Source: DASXRC01 sp036506795 (GTDB lineage: Bacteria > Actinomycetota > Actinomycetes > Mycobacteriales > Micromonosporaceae). From it: 24,693 nucleotides of DNA. The notes beneath the pieces are model-generated. The model made no database searches. It saw nothing but the letters and a program-made list of their open reading frames with translations, and was not told where the DNA came from. Location: NCBI GenBank assembly GCA_036506795.1, contig DASXRC010000071.1, positions 1-24,693 on the forward strand, read 5' to 3'. Below are positions 7,177 to 14,831 of the stretch, piece after piece (position 1 is the stretch's first letter; every line of letters starts with the position of its first letter). A program made the position numbers and the translations under genes.

Positions 7177-7721
7177 CGCACCCGGTGATCGACGAGGCGA
7201 TGAAGAAGGCCGCTGTGGCCTGGGTGGCGGCCGGCGACCACCCGCCCGTCGTGCTGTGGTGCCTCTCGCTGGACGGCGCCCTGTACGTCGTCAGCGGCCC
7301 GGGTGAGCAGACCGCGCCCGGGCTGGCACACGCGACCGACGCGATCGTGTCGCTCCGCGGCGACCACGGCGGCCGCATCGTTCGCTGGGTCGCCGACGTG
7401 ACCCAGGTCGACCCGCGCAGCGAGGAGTGGGAAACGGTCGCACCGCAGCTGGCCAGCAAGCGTCTGAACGCTCCCAGCACGGCCGACGAGCTGGTCGCGC
7501 GGTGGGCCCGCGAATGCGTCATCAACCGGCTCGTGCCGGTCGGCGATCCGATCGAGCCGGACGGCGCGGTCGTGACCGGCGAGGCGTCCGAGGCGGGTCT
7601 ATCGGTCGAGGCCGGCGCCGGGCCGACGGCCGGGTCCGAGGCCGAGCCGCCTCGGGAGACGCCCGCCGCCCGGCGCACCCGCGCGCCGTTCCGGCTGCAT
7701 CGCGTGCGCCGGCGGGCCTGA
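7173..7721 (+). CDS. conserved hypothetical protein, possible split-barrel fold
   Basis: A 182-residue protein of no recognised family. Residues 1 to about 120 look folded: VIDEAMKKAAVAWVAAG, then PPVVLWCLSLDGALYVVSG, LRGDHGGRIVRWVADVTQV and LVARWARECVINRLVPVG. The alternation of strands with a buried Trp-Cys and the LRGDHGGRIV strand recall small beta-barrel proteins of the pyridoxamine-oxidase-like kind, but no flavin motif is evident, so this is only a guess. From about residue 125 the sequence is acidic and Ala/Gly/Pro-rich, then ends in a strongly basic tail RTRAPFRLHRVRRRA. It overlaps the AMMECR1 gene by 4 nt, so the two are likely made together. It converges on the PhzF gene with 4 nt between the stops. 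Confidence 0.75.
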   Translation: MTHPVIDEAMKKAAVAWVAAGDHPPVVLWCLSLDGALYVVSGPGEQTAPGLAHATDAIVSLRGDHGGRIVRWVADVTQVDPRSEEWETVAPQLASKRLNAPSTADELVARWARECVINRLVPVGDPIEPDGAVVTGEASEAGLSVEAGAGPTAGSEAEPPRETPAARRTRAPFRLHRVRRRA

Positions 7722-7725
7722 GGGC

Positions 7726-8595
7726 TCAGCCCACGAACGGCGGGATCGCTATCTCGCCGCGCGCAATCGGCACGACCTGTCCGGTAACCGTGGCACGCAC
7801 GGCGGCGCCGCCGGAGGCCGCAACCTTGCAGTCCAGAGTGGAAGGACGGTGCAGCTCGGCGCCCTGCCGGATCCGGTACGCGGACTCGCCGTCGCCCGGC
7901 ATCAGCCCGGTCGCCACGAGCCACACGCCGAGGCCGAGCGCCGCCGAACCGGTCGCCGGATCCTCCGGTACGCCGAGGCCGGGACAGAACACCCGCGCGT
8001 GCGCGGTCCGCGTGGCGGCATTCCAGGAGAACACGCTCACGTCACTCACCTTGTGGCGCGCGGCCGCGGCAGGGTCGACGCTGGCGGGAGCGACCGCCTC
8101 TGGGCGTACCGACAGATAGCTGAACTCAAGCCCGCAGCCGGCGCGGCGCGGCGCCGGCCCGGCATAGTCGTCCGCCGTCAACCCGGCCACCTCCAGCAAC
8201 GGCGCGGGATCCAGCTCCGGCCCGATGGTCGGCTGACCGCCGGTCAGCGTCGCCCGACCATCGTGGACCTCGATGGGCAGCAGCCCGGCGCCGCACTCCT
8301 GCACGACGGAGCCCGGCGCGAACCGGCCGAGCCGAGCGCCGGTCACGGCGGCGCCGACGCTCGGATGGCCCGCGAACGGCAGCTCCTCCTCGGGCGTGAA
8401 GATGCGGGCGCGGTAGGTGGCGGCGGGATCGGTGGGAGTCAGCACGAAGACCGTCTCGGAGAGGTGGAACTCCCGGGCGAGCGCCTGCATCTGCTCGGCC
8501 GCCAGGTTCTCGGCTCCGAAGACGACCGCGAGCGGATTGCCGGTGAACGGTCGATCGGTGAAGACATCCACGATCTCGTACGCCAACGTCGACAT
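7726..8595 (-). CDS. PhzF family isomerase-like protein
   Basis: A 289-residue member of the PhzF/diaminopimelate-epimerase-like fold. Seen: EIVDVFTDRPFTGNPLAVV at the N-terminus, LSETVFV with Glu47 at the place of the catalytic Glu of PhzF, FTPEEELPFAGHPSVGAA (about 66-83), and PEDPATGSAALGLGVWL, the second-half signature. PhzF proper isomerises dihydro-hydroxyanthranilate in phenazine synthesis, but no other phenazine gene is nearby, and most genomic PhzF-like proteins have unknown substrates. I therefore call it only by family. The ATG at 8595 sits 7 nt behind a TATGTT -10 box; an alternative ATG at 8607 lies within that box and is less likely. It is divergent from the MgtE_N-CBS gene with only 32 nt between start codons. 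Confidence 0.9.
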   Translation of the reverse strand: MSTLAYEIVDVFTDRPFTGNPLAVVFGAENLAAEQMQALAREFHLSETVFVLTPTDPAATYRARIFTPEEELPFAGHPSVGAAVTGARLGRFAPGSVVQECGAGLLPIEVHDGRATLTGGQPTIGPELDPAPLLEVAGLTADDYAGPAPRRAGCGLEFSYLSVRPEAVAPASVDPAAAARHKVSDVSVFSWNAATRTAHARVFCPGLGVPEDPATGSAALGLGVWLVATGLMPGDGESAYRIRQGAELHRPSTLDCKVAASGGAAVRATVTGQVVPIARGEIAIPPFVG

Positions 8596-8627
8596 GTGGA
8601 ACAACATACGGCCACTACGCTGAGACC
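8596..8627. promoter_or_regulatory. compact divergent leaderless promoter pair
   Basis: On the minus strand TATGTT (8603-8608) lies 7 nt before ATG 8595. On the plus strand TACGCT (8616-8621) lies 6 nt before GTG 8628. The two -10 boxes are 7 nt apart, so each -35 region would overlap the opposite gene's coding start, and the polymerases should compete. Confidence 0.5.
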
Positions 8628-9902
8628 GTGACCAGGGTGTACATAGCCCGCCTAGCCGATCTCGCCATCTTCGACCCCAACGGCGACCAGGTCGGCCGGG
8701 TACGCGACGCGGTCGCCCGGCTCCAAACCGCCGGCCGGCCACCGACGGTCGTCGGGCTGATCGCGGAGATGCCGATGCGCCGGCGCATCTTCATGCCCAT
8801 GGGCCGGGTCACCTCGCTGGACGCCGACGCGGTCGTGCTGAACACCGGCACCCTCAACCTACGCCGATTCTCCAAGCGGCCCGGGGAGGTGCTGGTGCTG
8901 GCCGACCTGCTCGACCGCCGCGTGAGGATCGTCGCCACCGGGCAGCCGGCCACCGTGGTCGACGTGGCGATGGAGTCTGACCGCTCGGGCGAATGGACGC
9001 TGAGCAAGGTGGCCGTACGCGAGCAGACGGGCCGACTGTCCCGGCGGGGACACCTCCACCAGCTCGACTGGGATGAGGTCGCCGGGCTCGTCGGCCTGCC
9101 GGCCGCCCAGGGCGCGGAGAACCTGCTTGCCGTCCTCGAGAAGATGCGCCCGGCGGATTTGGCGAACGCGCTGCAGGACCTCCCCGACGCGCGGCGCAAC
9201 GAGGTGGCCGCCGCCCTCGACGACGAGCGGCTTGCCGACGTGCTCGAAGAGCTGCCTGAGCATGATCAGGTCGAGATCATCGCGGCGCTCGACCGGGAGC
9301 GGGCCGCGGACGTGCTCGAGGAGATGAATCCGGACGACGCGGCCGACCTGCTCGCCGAGCTGCCGCAGCCCGAGCAGGAGGTGCTGCTGGACCTGATGCA
9401 GCCCGACGAGGCCGACCCGGTCCGGCAGTTGCTGAGCTACCTGCCCGGCACGGCGGGCAGCGTGATGACCTCCGAACCCGTCATCCTCACACCGGACGCC
9501 ACGGTAGCCGAGGCGCTGGCCCGGATCCGGGAACCGCAGCTGGCACCCGCGATCGCCGCGCAGGTGTTCGTGACCCGCGCGCCGATGGCCACACCGACCG
9601 GGCGTTACCTCGGCATCGCACACTTCCAGCGCCTGCTGCGCGAGCCGCCGGCCGCGATGCTCGGCGGAGTCATGGACAGCGACATCGACCCGCTCGCGCC
9701 GGACACGCCGTTGCCGGAGATCACCCGGCGCATGGCCACGTACAACCTCGTCGCCATGCCGGTGGTCGACGCCTCGGACCGGCTCGTCGGTGCGGTGACG
9801 GTCGACGACGTGCTGGACCACTCGCTGCCGGCGGACTGGCGGGATCGGGACGCGGAGGCACAGTTGGCGCTCGCCTCGGTGCCGGACGAGAGTGACCGAT
9901 GA
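8628..9902 (+). CDS. MgtE N-terminal and CBS domain protein without a membrane pore
   Basis: A 424-residue soluble protein. The N-terminal ~130 residues look like a PRC-barrel (VYIARLADLAIFDPNGDQVGRV; a second strand set from about residue 85). Residues ~165-270 are an MgtE_N superhelix with repeated acidic units such as DERLADVLEELPEHDQVEII and AADVLEEMNPDDAADLL. From ~274 comes GTAGSVMTSEPVILTPD, which opens the CBS pair ending TVDDVLDHSLP. In true MgtE these two cytosolic domains sense Mg2+ and gate a five-helix pore; here the pore domain is absent. The protein could still sense Mg2+ or nucleotides (inference). It starts at GTG 8628 behind a leaderless -10 box. The stop overlaps the DUF1003 gene by 4 nt (ATGA), suggesting a complex. 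As recalled, Rv1232c of M. tuberculosis has the same architecture and neighbours. Confidence 0.9.
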   Translation: MTRVYIARLADLAIFDPNGDQVGRVRDAVARLQTAGRPPTVVGLIAEMPMRRRIFMPMGRVTSLDADAVVLNTGTLNLRRFSKRPGEVLVLADLLDRRVRIVATGQPATVVDVAMESDRSGEWTLSKVAVREQTGRLSRRGHLHQLDWDEVAGLVGLPAAQGAENLLAVLEKMRPADLANALQDLPDARRNEVAAALDDERLADVLEELPEHDQVEIIAALDRERAADVLEEMNPDDAADLLAELPQPEQEVLLDLMQPDEADPVRQLLSYLPGTAGSVMTSEPVILTPDATVAEALARIREPQLAPAIAAQVFVTRAPMATPTGRYLGIAHFQRLLREPPAAMLGGVMDSDIDPLAPDTPLPEITRRMATYNLVAMPVVDASDRLVGAVTVDDVLDHSLPADWRDRDAEAQLALASVPDESDR

Positions 9903-10549
9903 CTGAGCCGCGCCGCCGGCTGGACCAGCCGCGCGAGCCGCGCCGCATCACGCTACCCCGGTACGACCAGGAGGCGTTCGGCCGCTGGTCCGAGGCGATC
10001 GCCCGGTTCATGGGTACGGCCAGGTTCCTCGTCTACCTGACCGTGGTGATCGTGGTGTGGATCGCCTGGAACACGCTCGCTCCCGCGAAGCTGCGCTTCG
10101 ACCCGTACACGTTCACCCTGCTCACACTCATGCTGTCGATACAGGCGTCGTACGCCGCGCCGCTGATCCTGCTCGCCCAGAACCGGCAGGCGGACCGGGA
10201 CCGACTCGCCCTGGAGGAGGACCGCCGGCGGGCTGCGTTGCAGAAGGCGGACACCGAGTACCTGACCCGGGAGATCGCCGCGCTGCGCATCGCGCTCGGC
10301 GAGGTGGCGACCCGGGACTTCCTGCGCTCCGAGCTGACGCGGCTCGCCGAGGAGCTGGACGAGGCCCAGCACCGCCGGGAACGGCGCGCCCGCAAGCAGC
10401 ACCAGAGGGATCTTCGCAAGGCGGCGCGGCGGGCCGACGCCGCCGGGTTCGACGACCCCTACGACGATTACGAGGACGGCGACGCGGGCCAGCCGGACGG
10501 AACGGACTCCGGGCGCAGCCAGTCTTCGGGGCGGGATAGGCGGGCATGA
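9899..10549 (+). CDS. DUF1003 membrane protein
   Basis: A 216-residue protein. After a basic N-terminus comes a first membrane helix at about 43-60 (FLVYLTVVIVVWIAWNTL), a short loop with FDPYTFTLL, a second helix at about 72-93, and the family signature APLILLAQNRQADRDR. Residues ~100-175 form a charged helical region likely to be a coiled coil (EEDRRRAALQKADTEYL, then LTRLAEELDEAQHRRERRA). The tail is acidic and then Ser/Gly/Arg-rich. DUF1003 has no proven function. The 4-nt overlap with the MgtE_N-CBS gene makes a physical partnership plausible, with the coiled coil as contact surface (inference). A strong hairpin lies 3 nt after the stop. Confidence 0.92.
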   Translation: MTEPRRRLDQPREPRRITLPRYDQEAFGRWSEAIARFMGTARFLVYLTVVIVVWIAWNTLAPAKLRFDPYTFTLLTLMLSIQASYAAPLILLAQNRQADRDRLALEEDRRRAALQKADTEYLTREIAALRIALGEVATRDFLRSELTRLAEELDEAQHRRERRARKQHQRDLRKAARRADAAGFDDPYDDYEDGDAGQPDGTDSGRSQSSGRDRRA

Positions 10550-10552
10550 TCT

Positions 10553-10585
10553 CGCCGCGCGCCTCAAGGGGCCAGGCGCGCGGCG
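10553..10585 (+). terminator. strong GC-rich hairpin after the DUF1003 gene
   Basis: A perfect 12-bp stem: 10553-10564 (CGCCGCGCGCCT) pairs with 10574-10585 around a 9-nt loop. No T-run follows, as is common for actinobacterial terminators. It begins 3 nt after the DUF1003 stop and precedes the separate promoter of mrp. Confidence 0.65.
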
Positions 10586-10670
10586 TTACGAACGATCGTC
10601 GCATCCGGCCCGGTTGGCGGTCCAGCCCCCAACCCGACCGCCGCCGCCCGTTCGGCACCGACCCTCGACG

Positions 10671-10683
10671 TAGCATGGGCTGC
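10671..10683 (+). promoter_or_regulatory. TANNNT -10 box 7 nt before the mrp ATG
   Basis: TAGCAT at 10671-10676, seven bases, then ATG 10684. There is no ribosome site, so mrp is probably leaderless and independent of the upstream operon. Confidence 0.45.
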
Positions 10684-11829
10684 ATGTCAGCCCCCGCCGG
10701 CACGATTGAACAGGCCATCCAGGCCGCGCTGGCCACTGTCAACGACCCGGAGATCCGCCGGCCCATCACTGACCTGGGGATGGTGCGGTCCGCGGTGGTC
10801 CGTCCTGATGGCGTGGTACGCGTGGACGTGCTGCTCACCGTCGCCGCGTGCCCGCTGCGGGACACCCTGCGGGCGGATGTGACCAAGGCCGTCGCGGCGG
10901 TGGCCGGCGTCTCCGGGGTAGAGGTCGAGTTCGGGGTGATGACCCCCGAGCAGCGCCGGGAGCTGCAGACCTCGCTGCGCGGCGGTGCCGGGCCCGAGCC
11001 CGTCATCCCGTTCTCCCAGCCGGGGTCGTTGACGCGGGTGTACGCGGTGGCCAGCGGCAAGGGCGGCGTCGGCAAGTCGAGCGTCACGGTCAATCTGGCG
11101 GCATCCCTGGCCGCGCGCGGCCTGGCGGTCGGGGTCGTCGATGCGGACATCTACGGCCACTCGGTGCCGAGGATGCTCGGAGCGTCGGGCCGCCCGACCC
11201 AGGTCGAGGACATGATCATGCCGCCGCAGGCGCACGGCGTTAAGGTCATCTCGATCGGGATGTTCACCGCGGGCAACGCCGCCGTGGTCTGGCGCGGGCC
11301 GATGCTGCACCGGGCGCTGCAGCAGTTCCTTGCCGACGTCTACTGGGGCGACCTTGACGTGCTGCTGCTTGACCTGCCGCCCGGTACGGGTGATATCGCG
11401 ATCTCGCTCGCCCAGTTGCTGCCCAACGCGGAGATCCTCGTGGTCACCACTCCGCAGCCGGCCGCCGCCGAGGTGGCCGAGCGGGCCGGCGGGATCGCGC
11501 TACAGACGCACCAGCGGCTGGTCGGCGTCGTGGAGAACATGTCGTGGTTGTCGCTGCCGTCGGGCGAGCGTATGGAGATCTTCGGGTCGGGCGGCGGCCA
11601 GACGGTGGCGGACACCCTCACGCGCGTGGTCGGCGCCCCCGTGCCGCTGCTCGGTCAGATTCCGCTGGACACCCGCGTCCGCGAGTCCGGCGACGCCGGT
11701 ACGCCCATCGTGCTGACCGACCCGAGCGCTCCGGCCGCCGTCGCGCTGGCCGCGGTCGCCGACCGGCTCGCTGTACGCCGCGAGTCGCTGGTCGGCAGGC
11801 CATTGGGCCTGAGCCCGGCCCGCCGCTGA
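10684..11829 (+). CDS. mrp: Mrp/NBP35 family Fe-S cluster carrier ATPase
   Basis: A 381-residue P-loop ATPase (ApbC/NBP35 type) taking part in iron-sulfur cluster delivery. Residues 1-95 form a DUF59/MIP18 domain (VNDPEIRRPITDLGMV; LLTVAACPLRD with one Cys). The deviant Walker A GKGGVGKSS is at 125-133, followed by DADIYGHSVPRMLG and the Walker B-like segment LLLDLPPGTGD. The C-terminal CxxC that bridges the Fe-S cluster in Mrp/ApbC of proteobacteria is missing: the region reads VENMSWLSLPSGERMEIFG. As I recall, the mycobacterial Mrp also lacks it, so this is a lineage trait and not damage. ATG 10684 is used; the open frame to 10546 crosses the terminator hairpin and has no support. It converges on tatB, with a hairpin between them. 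Confidence 0.93.
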   Translation: MSAPAGTIEQAIQAALATVNDPEIRRPITDLGMVRSAVVRPDGVVRVDVLLTVAACPLRDTLRADVTKAVAAVAGVSGVEVEFGVMTPEQRRELQTSLRGGAGPEPVIPFSQPGSLTRVYAVASGKGGVGKSSVTVNLAASLAARGLAVGVVDADIYGHSVPRMLGASGRPTQVEDMIMPPQAHGVKVISIGMFTAGNAAVVWRGPMLHRALQQFLADVYWGDLDVLLLDLPPGTGDIAISLAQLLPNAEILVVTTPQPAAAEVAERAGGIALQTHQRLVGVVENMSWLSLPSGERMEIFGSGGGQTVADTLTRVVGAPVPLLGQIPLDTRVRESGDAGTPIVLTDPSAPAAVALAAVADRLAVRRESLVGRPLGLSPARR

Positions 11830-11866
11830 GCGTCCTCACCGCAGCCGGGCCCGCACCGCCCTCCGC

Positions 11867-11910
11867 CGCGCCGACCGCCCCAACTCGGTCAGAGTCGGGC
11901 GGTCGCCGCG
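11867..11910. terminator. candidate bidirectional terminator between mrp and tatB
   Basis: CGACCGCCC (11872-11880) pairs perfectly with GGGCGGTCG (11897-11905). Outside a C-C mismatch, four more pairs form (11867-11870 with 11907-11910). The 16-nt inner segment can add ACTC/GAGT pairs. It lies in the 145-nt gap between convergent genes. Confidence 0.55.
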
Positions 11911-11974
11911 CCATCGAGGCCCCAATTGTGACGGAGATGCGGGACGAGCAGGGCGGGAGGAGCGGCCGGGACCC

Positions 11975-12427
11975 CTACGTCGCGTCGGTGTCGAAGCCGG
12001 CCGACGTGGGAGCGGGCGGGGCCGACTGGCCACCGGGCGAGCCGTTCACCGGAGTCGCCGCCCGGTCTGCGCGTACCGCTGGCTTGCGAGGATCGACCGC
12101 GGCGGCGGTCTCCTTGATCTCAGAGCTGACGCCCTTGAGATCGGTCTTGAGTGACTCGAACGCGCCCTGTAGCGGTTTGCGCAGTGCATCCTCGTCGGCC
12201 GCGCTGAGCACGTGCTTGCGGATGAACGCCTTCGGGTTCAGGTCCTCGAGATCGATGTCCGTGCCGAGCTCACGGCTCAGGTCGCTGGTGGCATTGCGGG
12301 CCATGGCGCGCAGGTTGCGAAGCATCCGCAGGCCGTCCGAGATCACGCTCGGCAGCTTGTCGCCAAAGATCAGCAGGGCGAGCAGCAGGAGGACGCCAAT
12401 CTCCCACCAGTTCAGGTTGTCGAACAT
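11975..12427 (-). CDS. tatB: Sec-independent (Tat) translocase subunit TatB
   Basis: A 150-residue protein. The N-terminus MFDNLNWWEIGVLLLLALL is the single membrane helix, followed by IFGDKLPSVISDGLRMLRNL, the Phe-Gly hinge and amphipathic helix of TatA/TatB proteins. A charged helical region and a Pro/Ala-rich tail follow. The Glu within the first helix (residue 9) and the long C-terminal domain favour TatB over TatA. It would act with TatC to bind twin-arginine signal peptides; tatA and tatC are not in the window. The start at 12427 gives the expected short N-terminus; the open frame to 12466 would add 13 basic residues before the membrane helix. A TACTCT -10-like box (12456-12461, minus strand) may start its own transcript. 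htrA ends 93 nt upstream on the same strand, a pairing also seen in mycobacteria. Confidence 0.9.
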   Translation of the reverse strand: MFDNLNWWEIGVLLLLALLIFGDKLPSVISDGLRMLRNLRAMARNATSDLSRELGTDIDLEDLNPKAFIRKHVLSAADEDALRKPLQGAFESLKTDLKGVSSEIKETAAAVDPRKPAVRADRAATPVNGSPGGQSAPPAPTSAGFDTDAT

Positions 12428-12520
12428 CCGCGGTCGCCCCTCTCGCTTCCCGGCAAGAGTACGCAACTCCCTCGTGCTTCCGGGAGGGACCGTCCAGGTG
12501 GGCGCCCTGCGCCCCGCGCG

Positions 12521-13894
12521 CTACTGCACGTCGGCGGCGAGCGTGACGGACGCGGTCTGCCGCGCGCTGCCGCGGCGGAACTCGACGTTGACCACCGAGC
12601 CGGGGGCGTACTTACGGACCAGAGCGATCAGGTCGGCCGGTTCCTCCAGCGGGTGACCGTCGAGCTTGGTCACGACGTCGCCCGCCCGAAGCCCCGCCCC
12701 ACCGGCGGGACCCTCCGAGTCGACGCTCGAGAGTCGAACGCCGCCGTTGGGGTTGCGGAACGCGGCCTCGAACTGCGCCCCGATCACGGTTCGGCGGGCC
12801 TTTCCGGTGTCGATGATGTCCTGAGCCACCCGCTTTGCCTGGTTGATGGGGATCGCGAACGCGAGCCCGATGTTGCCCGCCTGCTCGTCCTCGGCCCCCA
12901 ACGATTTGATCACGGAGTTCACGCCGACGACGCGGCCGCCACCGTCGACGAGCGGGCCGCCGGAGTTGCCCTGGTTCACGGCCGCGTCCGTCTGGATGGC
13001 CGCGTAGTAGCGCACCGGTCCGCCCGGCTCGTCGGACTGGATCGTGCGGTCGAGCGCGCTGACGATGCCCGAGGTGACGGTGTTCGCCAGCGCGAGCGGG
13101 GAGCCGAAGGCGAGCACCGGGTCGCCCACCGCGATCGCCTCCGAGTCACCGAACTGGACCGGCGCCAGGCCGGTCCGAGAGACCTTGATGACCGCGATGT
13201 CCGACTCGGTGTCCTGCCCCACGACCTTGCCGGCCGCTGTTGAGCCGTCGTTGAATACGATCATCGGCGACCCGGACACCTCGGACACGACGTGATCGTT
13301 GGTGATCACGTAACCGTCCTGGGAGACGATGAATCCTGAGCCGACGGCCGACGAGCCGCCGCCAGCCACCTTGACGGTGACCACACTCGGCAGGACGCGT
13401 TCGGCGACGCCGGCCAGCGTATCGGGCGGACGCTTCGCCGCCGCCGGCACCTGCCGTGAGCCGGCGCCCTGCAGCGCTCCGCCGCCATCGTGGCGGGTCG
13501 CGAACGTGTAGCCGAGCGCACCGCCGAGCAGGCCGGCGAGCAGCGCCGCGACGACGGTGATGAGCAGCAACGGGCCGAGACCTCGACGCGGGGCGGCGTC
13601 CGGATCTGGGACCGGCTCGAGCGCCGCTCCGTCGTCCTGAGGCTGGTGCTGCACGACCACGGCACTCGGCGCATGCGGGTCGCGCCACGGGTCGGCGAGC
13701 GCGTCAGACCACCAGGGCGAGGCGCCGCCGGGCCGCCGCGCAGCCGATGCCCGCGGCGGACCCGACGTTGGCGGACTGGCCGGTGGCGGACTCGCCGGAG
13801 GCAGACTGGCCGGTGGCGTTTCCGCCGGTGGCTGCGGCGGATACGCCGACGTCGGGGACCCGTCGGGCGGGCGCACGTCCCAGCCGTCGGTCAC
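12521..13894 (-). CDS. htrA: HtrA/DegP-like membrane-anchored serine protease with PDZ domain
   Basis: A 457-residue trypsin-like protease. Residues 1 to ~115 are cytosolic and Pro-rich, with repeated PPAS-type units. A membrane helix follows (about 125-150: LLLITVVAALLAGLLGGALG), then the extracytoplasmic protease domain with GSGFIVSQDGYVITNDHVV (His201), TESDIAVIKV (Asp232) and NQGNSGGPL (Ser311). The PDZ domain begins at VRLSSVDSEGPAGGAGLRAGDVV. Spacing of the triad is as in HtrA. It should degrade or chaperone misfolded envelope proteins. GTG 13894 is chosen because GGAGG lies 8 nt upstream; the open frame to 14092 runs through the intergenic region. It is divergent from a two-component system and followed by tatB. 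In mycobacteria this gene sits beside sigE-rseA. Confidence 0.92.
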   Translation of the reverse strand: MTDGWDVRPPDGSPTSAYPPQPPAETPPASLPPASPPPASPPTSGPPRASAARRPGGASPWWSDALADPWRDPHAPSAVVVQHQPQDDGAALEPVPDPDAAPRRGLGPLLLITVVAALLAGLLGGALGYTFATRHDGGGALQGAGSRQVPAAAKRPPDTLAGVAERVLPSVVTVKVAGGGSSAVGSGFIVSQDGYVITNDHVVSEVSGSPMIVFNDGSTAAGKVVGQDTESDIAVIKVSRTGLAPVQFGDSEAIAVGDPVLAFGSPLALANTVTSGIVSALDRTIQSDEPGGPVRYYAAIQTDAAVNQGNSGGPLVDGGGRVVGVNSVIKSLGAEDEQAGNIGLAFAIPINQAKRVAQDIIDTGKARRTVIGAQFEAAFRNPNGGVRLSSVDSEGPAGGAGLRAGDVVTKLDGHPLEEPADLIALVRKYAPGSVVNVEFRRGSARQTASVTLAADVQ

Positions 13895-14126
13895 GTTCGG
13901 TGCCTCCACTCCGTCCCCCGGAACACCGGCCGTCGGCCACGCCCGCCGGCGGCGTCCCGCATCCAGGATTGCACGGATACGGGCGGTGCATTCAATGGTT
14001 GTCACAAGCGGCATCTGTCGCTCTGGTACCGCCGGCAATTCCCGTACCGTCGCGTTCTGAACCGAGCACAGCCGATTCACAGCATTGACCAAGGCTGGAG
14101 ACAGCTACGCACGCGACGATGACCGC
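13895..14126. other. divergent intergenic region between htrA and the two-component system
   Basis: 232 nt holding both promoters. I see the htrA ribosome site (GGAGTGGAGG, minus strand, just above 13894). A TTGACC at 14085-14090 could be a -35 for the regulator, but the nearest -10 candidate (TACGCA, 14106-14111) is only 15 nt away. TGTCAC (14000-14005) and TGTCGC (14016-14021) are a possible regulator-binding repeat with a 16-nt period. None of this is strong, and no small gene is evident. Confidence 0.3.
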
Positions 14127-14831
14127 ATGACGACGACGAAAGCCGACCCTGTGCGGGTGCTGGTCGTCGACGACGAGGCGACCCTGGCCGAGCTGTTGTC
14201 GATGGCGCTGCGCTACGAGGGCTGGCAGGTGCGCACCGCTGCCGACGGGACGAGCGCCGTGCGGCTGGCCCGCCAGTTCAAGCCCGACGCGGTCGTGCTC
14301 GACGTCATGCTCCCGGACGTCGACGGGCTCGAGGTGATGCGCCGGCTGCGCGGCCACGTGCCGGACGTGCCGGTGCTGTTCCTGACCGCCCGGGACGCCG
14401 TGGAGGATCGGGTCGCCGGCCTGACCGCCGGCGGCGACGACTACGTGACCAAGCCGTTCAGCCTGGAGGAGCTCGTGGCCCGTCTGCGCGCGCTGCTGCG
14501 CCGAACCGGCGCGGCCGAGACCCGCACCGAGGCGCAGCTCGTCGTCGGCGACCTCACGATGGACGAGGACAGCCATGAAGTACGCCGCGCGGGCGAGCCG
14601 GTGTCGCTGACCGCAACGGAGTTCGAGTTGCTGCGGTACCTGATGCGCAACCCGCGCCGGGTATTGAGCAAGGCGCAGATCCTGGACCGGGTCTGGAACT
14701 ACGACTTCGGCGGGCAGGCAAACGTCGTCGAGCTGTACATCTCGTACCTCCGAAAGAAGATCGACGCCGGCCGGCCGCCGATGATTCACACGCTGCGCGG
14801 GGCCGGCTATGTCCTCAAGCCGGCCGACTGA
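14127..14831 (+). CDS. OmpR/PhoB-family response regulator
   Basis: A 234-residue regulator. The receiver domain (about 9-120) has the acidic pair Asp15-Asp16, phospho-acceptor Asp59 in VVLDVMLPDVDG, Thr87 in FLTARD and Lys109 in YVTKPF. A winged-helix DNA-binding domain follows (about 140-232), with LTATEFELLRYLM, VWNYDFGGQANVVELYISYL and HTLRGAGYVL. This is the typical PhoP/MprA/TcrA branch of actinobacterial regulators. ATG 14127 is used; an upstream in-frame ATG at 14085 adds 14 residues without conserved sequence. The stop is 23 nt inside the histidine kinase gene, so the pair is coupled. It is divergent from htrA, so autoregulation and control of htrA are natural hypotheses (inference). 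Confidence 0.93.
   Translation: MTTTKADPVRVLVVDDEATLAELLSMALRYEGWQVRTAADGTSAVRLARQFKPDAVVLDVMLPDVDGLEVMRRLRGHVPDVPVLFLTARDAVEDRVAGLTAGGDDYVTKPFSLEELVARLRALLRRTGAAETRTEAQLVVGDLTMDEDSHEVRRAGEPVSLTATEFELLRYLMRNPRRVLSKAQILDRVWNYDFGGQANVVELYISYLRKKIDAGRPPMIHTLRGAGYVLKPAD

Noticed and set aside
7726..8595. Phenazine biosynthesis cluster
   Set aside because: Only a PhzF-like gene is present; the family is widespread with unrelated roles.
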